Origin: Alentia gelatinosa | Taxonomy: Eukaryota; Annelida; Polychaeta; Phyllodocida; Polynoidae | NCBI GenBank assembly: GCA_950022655.1 | Contig: OX465592.1 | Span: 3,898,623-3,962,622, forward strand | Length of the DNA stretch: 64,000 nt | Direction of reading: 5' to 3' | Shown here: positions 59,225 through 64,000 of the stretch, piece after piece | How positions within the stretch are numbered: position 1 is the first letter of the stretch | Layout of the letters: every line of letters begins with the position of its first letter | Position numbers and translations under genes: made by a program | Notes under the pieces: generated by a model | The model's input: the letters and a program-made list of their open reading frames with translations, nothing else | Database searches by the model: none | Told to the model about the DNA's origin: nothing

Positions 59225-60710
59225 CTGCTCCCATGTGAGTTTCTCGCATGCACTCCTGATTTGGTGGAAAGCACGCACTCGACCCCAAGCCCTTGTTCAC
59301 GAAACTTGTATCATTGCGTGAAGTTGTGAATCCCTCTTCCAACCTTCAACATCCCACTCTTACTGGCCAGTCGCTGAAAAAAAATATGATTTTTTTTCAT
59401 TTACAAAAAAAAAAAAAATTTCATCATTATTATTAAACCAAAATATGAATGAGCTGCCTCTCTTGGTTGAGCAGGTGAGCAGTGCATAGGTTTTGTGAAG
59501 ATACAAATTTTGAGTTCCGTGAACCTTGGCTTGAGGTCCTCCCATGATGGACATATTCCCTGCCGACTGCACGCGCGCCCCGCAGGCTGTTTGACTCGAG
59601 CAGGGAATAGGTCATAGCTATAAATGTCATGGTCTGGCATGTATACAAATCAGGGTTCCCACTGCTGTCGATATCCACGAAAATTATCAAACCAGAATAC
59701 AAAATAAAAAATTATAATAATTATATAAATAAATGTTTTTATCCTATCATGTAAGAATGTAAAATATAAATATATTTTTTTAATTAGTTTTTTAATCGAT
59801 CATGTTAGACTACCAAGAAACTCATTTTTGTGTGAACATTGACAAAAAAAATGCTGAGAGATTCATAAAGTTGATAATCAGAAGTACATAGAAGTTTCAA
59901 GAGTATTGTACTTTTTTACTTTAAGAAAAAAAAAGCAATGATGTTATGAAAAAATATCGTTTTATAATGACAAATATAATAAGTGACATTAAAATGACTA
60001 CAAATTCTTTTGGTCCAAATTCCTATTAAATAAGGTTTGGGGACAAATCGAAGGTTGGCATGGGAGCCTTGACACAGAGAAAGATAATGTAGCTTAACTA
60101 TGGATGTTAGAATCTACACCAAATATTGGCCTAGGTGAGAAGTACAACGTACATAGATTAAGCCGCAACATTTTCAATTAAACATTTTCATTTGATAGAT
60201 ATTCACATTTACGTTTTTTAAAAAAAAATGTATCATAGACTTTAGTGCACTTTTTGCACCTGGAAGTTTGACAACACGAACGCACCCATGTTTACAAGAC
60301 AAACGAACTGGTGGTGAATTTTTGTAGATACAGATTCAGTGCATTTTCTGTTAATAGACCTTTGTTAGCTGTCAAGATTAAACACCGGACGACAGGCCTA
60401 GGTCTACCAGCGATTGAGTTGGCCATTAACACTTTAATCACTGTACATGTGAATACCTTTGACTCTCCAGCCTTCAATGAAATCTCCGATTCAGAAGGTA
60501 TAGCTTGTTCCTAAACTCCTTTGTTTGACTAAGTTGTGTTACATTTACTGACTTACTTGTTAAATAACAACCTTGCTCCAGAATACCGGCTGCTTGATTA
60601 TTGTAATTATTCCCTAATTCGCTTTTGTTTTAGTTGCTGTGATGATCATTATTAACTTTTGTGATTTGCCGAAGACTAAGATATTTAGATGAAAATTATG
60701 TTCTATAGAG
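59225..60710. other. intron, nothing recognised
   Basis: AT-rich. Open stretches on both strands at 60292-60514 show no family I know. Confidence 0.4.
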
Positions 60711-60983
60711 GAAACCTATTCAAGTTTACGGTCAAGAGCTTATATCCCACCGAGTTAAAATAGTGAAGTAATTCATAAGGCGAAGCCGCGTGAATCACAA
60801 AGCGATTCAAATGAGATGGGATCGAACTCTGAGTGTAAACTTGAATAGGTTTCTGAATTTATCTCACCCCTCACATTGACTACTTAGCAGACATTTGTGA
60901 CATGATCCCCCATTGAGTATTTATTCTAAATACTCCATAGATCAATGTTAAGTCTATGGGGAAAAATACCAGGGGTGAGATAA
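60711..60983 (-). repeat. foldback family a copy
   Basis: GAAACCTATTCAAGTTTACG ... core TCATAAGGCGAAGCCGCGTG ... TTTATCTCACCCCTCACATT ... TACCAGGGGTGAGATAA. Best preserved module ends of family a. Confidence 0.9.
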
Positions 60984-62011
60984 AGTGTAATATATGCATG
61001 CTGAGGCGGCAAAGTAGGGTCCTAATGGTGTGTAGGGGGAAACGCTGACTGATTAGTGATGTGAAGAGTCAAATGAAGTGGTAGTATCGGGTACGCGGGT
61101 TCGCAACCCTAGAATGGTAACACCCCTTAGTAACCCAGCCCTATTTACATGTCAACCCAACCCTTATTTAACGGTCCTTGTTTCAAATAAGAGATACATC
61201 TTTACACCGAAAGTGATGAACACGAGTCCTTATTCAATCTTGTAAAAGGAGCAGAATTATTTGATGAAAATATTTTGATAAAGTTTAAAAAAGTATTTTT
61301 TATTTAGTGCAACACAGTCATATCCTCAGCTACCTCCGTCCAAAATCATTTTAATAAAGTTATGAAATATGTATCTTTTAGATTGAGAACAATGTAGAAT
61401 ACAGAATTTTATTAGGATACCGGGTAATAAATAAACCATATTTGACATCAAGACCATTATATACCTAAGTCCCGTAGAGTTGTAATCTTAATCAAGAATT
61501 TATAATAAGATTTATTTAAGTGTTAAAAATCAAAATAGAACGATTCAACATCCTTCTCCCGAAAAAAGAAAAATTACTTCAAATGTTGGGTACCTCCCGT
61601 TTATACCCTCATGGCATATGACAGGTTGAGCTAGCAGAGGGAAACAGACTTCCACCTTTCTTTTTTATTATTATTCTTTTTTTTTTATTGATGTGAAAAA
61701 GGGTAGGAATCATCTGCTAAAGCAGATACATCCTCTGTTACCACTTCTGGGTCTTAAGTTCACAGGTGCCCTTTTAGTGCAGTTCATATCAAATATAAAA
61801 GGCTAAATTTCATTTCTCTAATAAATTGAAAACAGAATTTTGTATAGACTTTGGTTACTATTTGGTTATGTTACTTGTCACTTTATGCCTGTGGGAGCAG
61901 GACTTTTATACATATATATATATTTTGTGCAAATGTTAAGGCTTTGTCTGCTGTTCTGTGGACAGCGGGTTACAGGCGGTCTTAAACCAGGAGTGCGTCA
62001 CGCGTAGTTAT

Positions 62012-62322
62012 ACATGAGCGTTAGCGAGTGTATTAGGATGTCAACCTCGAGTGTTTGACAGAGCTGCCTGTCTATAAGACCATTATGTTGTTTTATTTTC
62101 CATCCTCTTAAACCTAGGAATTAACATATGAAATGTTTTATCAATAGGGACGATTTCTTTTGCTCAAAAGCACAAAGGGACTATTTTCCCATATACAATG
62201 GCTTTGAGGCTGTATACAGTGGATTTGAATATGTGTATTTGACAGTTTTTAAACGATTGGCAGTGGTTTACCGAGGCACCATACATTTTCGATGGGGACT
62301 TTGCCTACGATGGATAATCAAG
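62012..62322 (+). repeat. interspersed family H copy
   Basis: GCGTTAGCGAGTGTATTAGG ... GCACAAAGGGACTATTTTCC ... GATGGATAATCAA. Shares its left end with 54678-54997. Confidence 0.82.
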
Positions 62323-62632
62323 TCCACGCGCCAGTCATTGAGAAGTGCTTGTGGCGATAGAGGTGGCGGAGACGAGCGAGGCGTGAGCGAGCTCCTCTCT
62401 GAGCAGCTTCCGTGCGCCCCGTGGCACATCACAGCCAGATTTGTCGATGTGACTGGACATTATACGCAGATATGCCAGCTTTCCAATTTTCCATGGAAAG
62501 CCACTTTTTCAATTTGAGTATATAGAATAATCTTTCCTTGTATAAAGGACAGATAATATTGATAAAGCCTCTTTCACGCCAATAAAAGAGTGATATGAAC
62601 CTCCCCTACAAACTCTCAACACCATCCTAAGG

Positions 62633-62943
62633 CAGCTTACTGCTATATCAAAGGCCAGTCCTTCTCATACCATATCTGTGTGGTGTGGTGTGCAGCCACC
62701 TTTCTCTTTCACCCCCAGCAGTGGTAGATTTACTGCTATATCAAAGGCCAGTCCTTCTCATACCATGTCTGTGTGGTGTGGGAAGTAAAAGAACTCTCAC
62801 CTCAGTAAATGTGTAGGGGTGAGGTTTCTACCTAAATTCATTACATAGATTCGATCACCACCCTTGTGGTGTAAAAGAATCTTGAGAAAGTTTGGTGAGA
62901 ACCTGCAATGGTTAACTGGACGTTAAATCAAACCAATAAACCA
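62633..62943 (+). mobile_element. SINE, partial tandem of two bodies
   Basis: CTTACTGCTATATCAAAGGC occurs at 62637 and again at 62731; the second copy is complete to GGACGTTAAATCAAACC. Same internal duplication type as 26557. Confidence 0.85.
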
Positions 62944-62949
62944 TCTCGA

Positions 62950-64000
62950 CACCATTCCTGTGCCAATACCAACATACTTTCCATGTTTTCTCGCATTTAT
63001 TCAGGCGGCAAATTTTATATGAAAAATATTTCCCTTTTTTTTTTTTTTGAGACCCCAGCTGACATCCCTGTATAACAAGGGTAGTTGGCGACCTGCTTAT
63101 AGGAACGATAAAACATAGTAATGGATCTAACACAACATCAGATAAACTTCAGATGTACATACTCGCATGATAGTTAGATGACAAACTGGTGCAGGGTTAG
63201 CTAACTGGTCAACTTCTTAAAAAAAATTAGATTCTAGTAGCCAAACCAATATCCCAACAATAAAATATTGTTATCATCATGAAATTCCAAATTTGTAAAG
63301 TCTACTTTTTTTTATTTATTTATTTTTTTTAATTTAAAGCAGCTTTATTCCTTTTGTATTGATACAGTGCATATGTTTTCCGGATATGGTGTAGCATACA
63401 TCAAGATAGTTGCATATTGTTGCTGGTCGGTCGAAGGCCAACAGAGATGTAGCTTTCACCGGGTACCAGCAGTGACTTCCTTGTCGTAAAACCACCCACT
63501 CGACAGTGACTCGGTTCGGTCCCGCTTTGAGAACCATATTCAGGACTTCAAAAGCTACTCAGTTGCGGACGGAGTATAATGTTTTTAGGGGAAGTGATGA
63601 ACTTGCTTCTCAAATCGTAAAATCCTCCTGAATTTGGTTCTAAAAAAAAAAATAAAATTAGAAGGTAGTTATCTTGTGACATGGTAGGTAAAAACAAAAT
63701 TATAAGTTAATTTTCCAAGGGTGGGTTGGGGGAGGAAATTCCAGCGCTAAGTTGTAAATCCTTTTGCAACTTTAAATGTCCATATCATACTTAAAATAAA
63801 ACAAGAAATTTTGATCAAGAAATCTAGCCATTATATTAACATATGGTGGTGATTCTATGGCAAAAAAAAGAAAGAAAGAATAACCAGTGTATTAATAGTG
63901 AGATTTAGACTGCTTTCCTGCTGGTATTCTTCGTTTAAGTAATGTAAATATTGCTGTTGGTTTGTCGCGAGGTGGTTCCATGCCTGATGTATGGTCTACG
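62950..64000. other. intron at right edge, nothing recognised
   Basis: AT-rich. No CLASP exon found; the next expected coding block (AAQ.VLISLFELN) is absent. Confidence 0.4.

Noticed and set aside
63334..63537. Reverse-strand ORF starting MVLKAGPNRV
   Set aside because: Varied composition, but no recognisable family, no splice partner and no repeat copies in the window.

Overview
The window is metazoan nuclear DNA and appears to lie inside one large, intron-rich gene on the + strand: a CLASP (CLIP-associating protein, the CLASP1/CLASP2/Orbit-MAST family of microtubule-stabilising TOG-domain proteins). I place 22 well-supported coding exons, one possible cassette exon (49990-50052) and two or three possible alternative first exons. 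All 22 exons keep one open frame through GT-AG junctions. From 14789 to 59219 they add up to 3452 nt, a split first codon plus 1150 complete codons. TOG1 is not seen and is presumably upstream; the C-terminal half of TOG3 and the CLIP-interacting domain are presumably downstream. The animal looks like an invertebrate. A marine lophotrochozoan such as a mollusc is my guess from the repeat landscape (tRNA-derived SINEs, abundant MITEs, many minisatellites). I cannot name the species.

Layout. Positions 1-14788 hold no conserved CLASP exon. They hold dense minisatellites, foldback elements and two candidate first exons (3390-3402 and 11212-11275) whose donors have the phase needed to join the exon at 14789. 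Positions 14789-25420 hold the basic/Ser-rich linker upstream of TOG2 (three small exons). Positions 25347-30850 hold TOG2. Positions 30593-47188 hold the Ser/Arg-rich microtubule- and EB-binding linker. In it, six consecutive exons are all phase 1-1: one is 951 nt with seven 15-residue repeats, and two carry SxIP EB-binding motifs. Positions 53300-59219 hold the first half or more of TOG3.

The introns are a museum of non-autonomous elements. Most striking is a superfamily of two-module foldback elements: a short module bounded by TATCTCACCCC-type inverted ends, plus a long hairpin. At least seven families have different hairpin arms but the same loop-proximal core (CACTCGGCTTCGCCTTGTGA-like). 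There are also a tRNA-derived SINE family with clear target-site duplications, several TIR MITE families, an interspersed family whose end has expanded into a satellite, and about fifteen distinct minisatellites. Several elements are nested, which gives relative insertion ages. No bacterial, viral, CRISPR or operon-like feature is seen, and no rRNA or functional tRNA gene is recognised.
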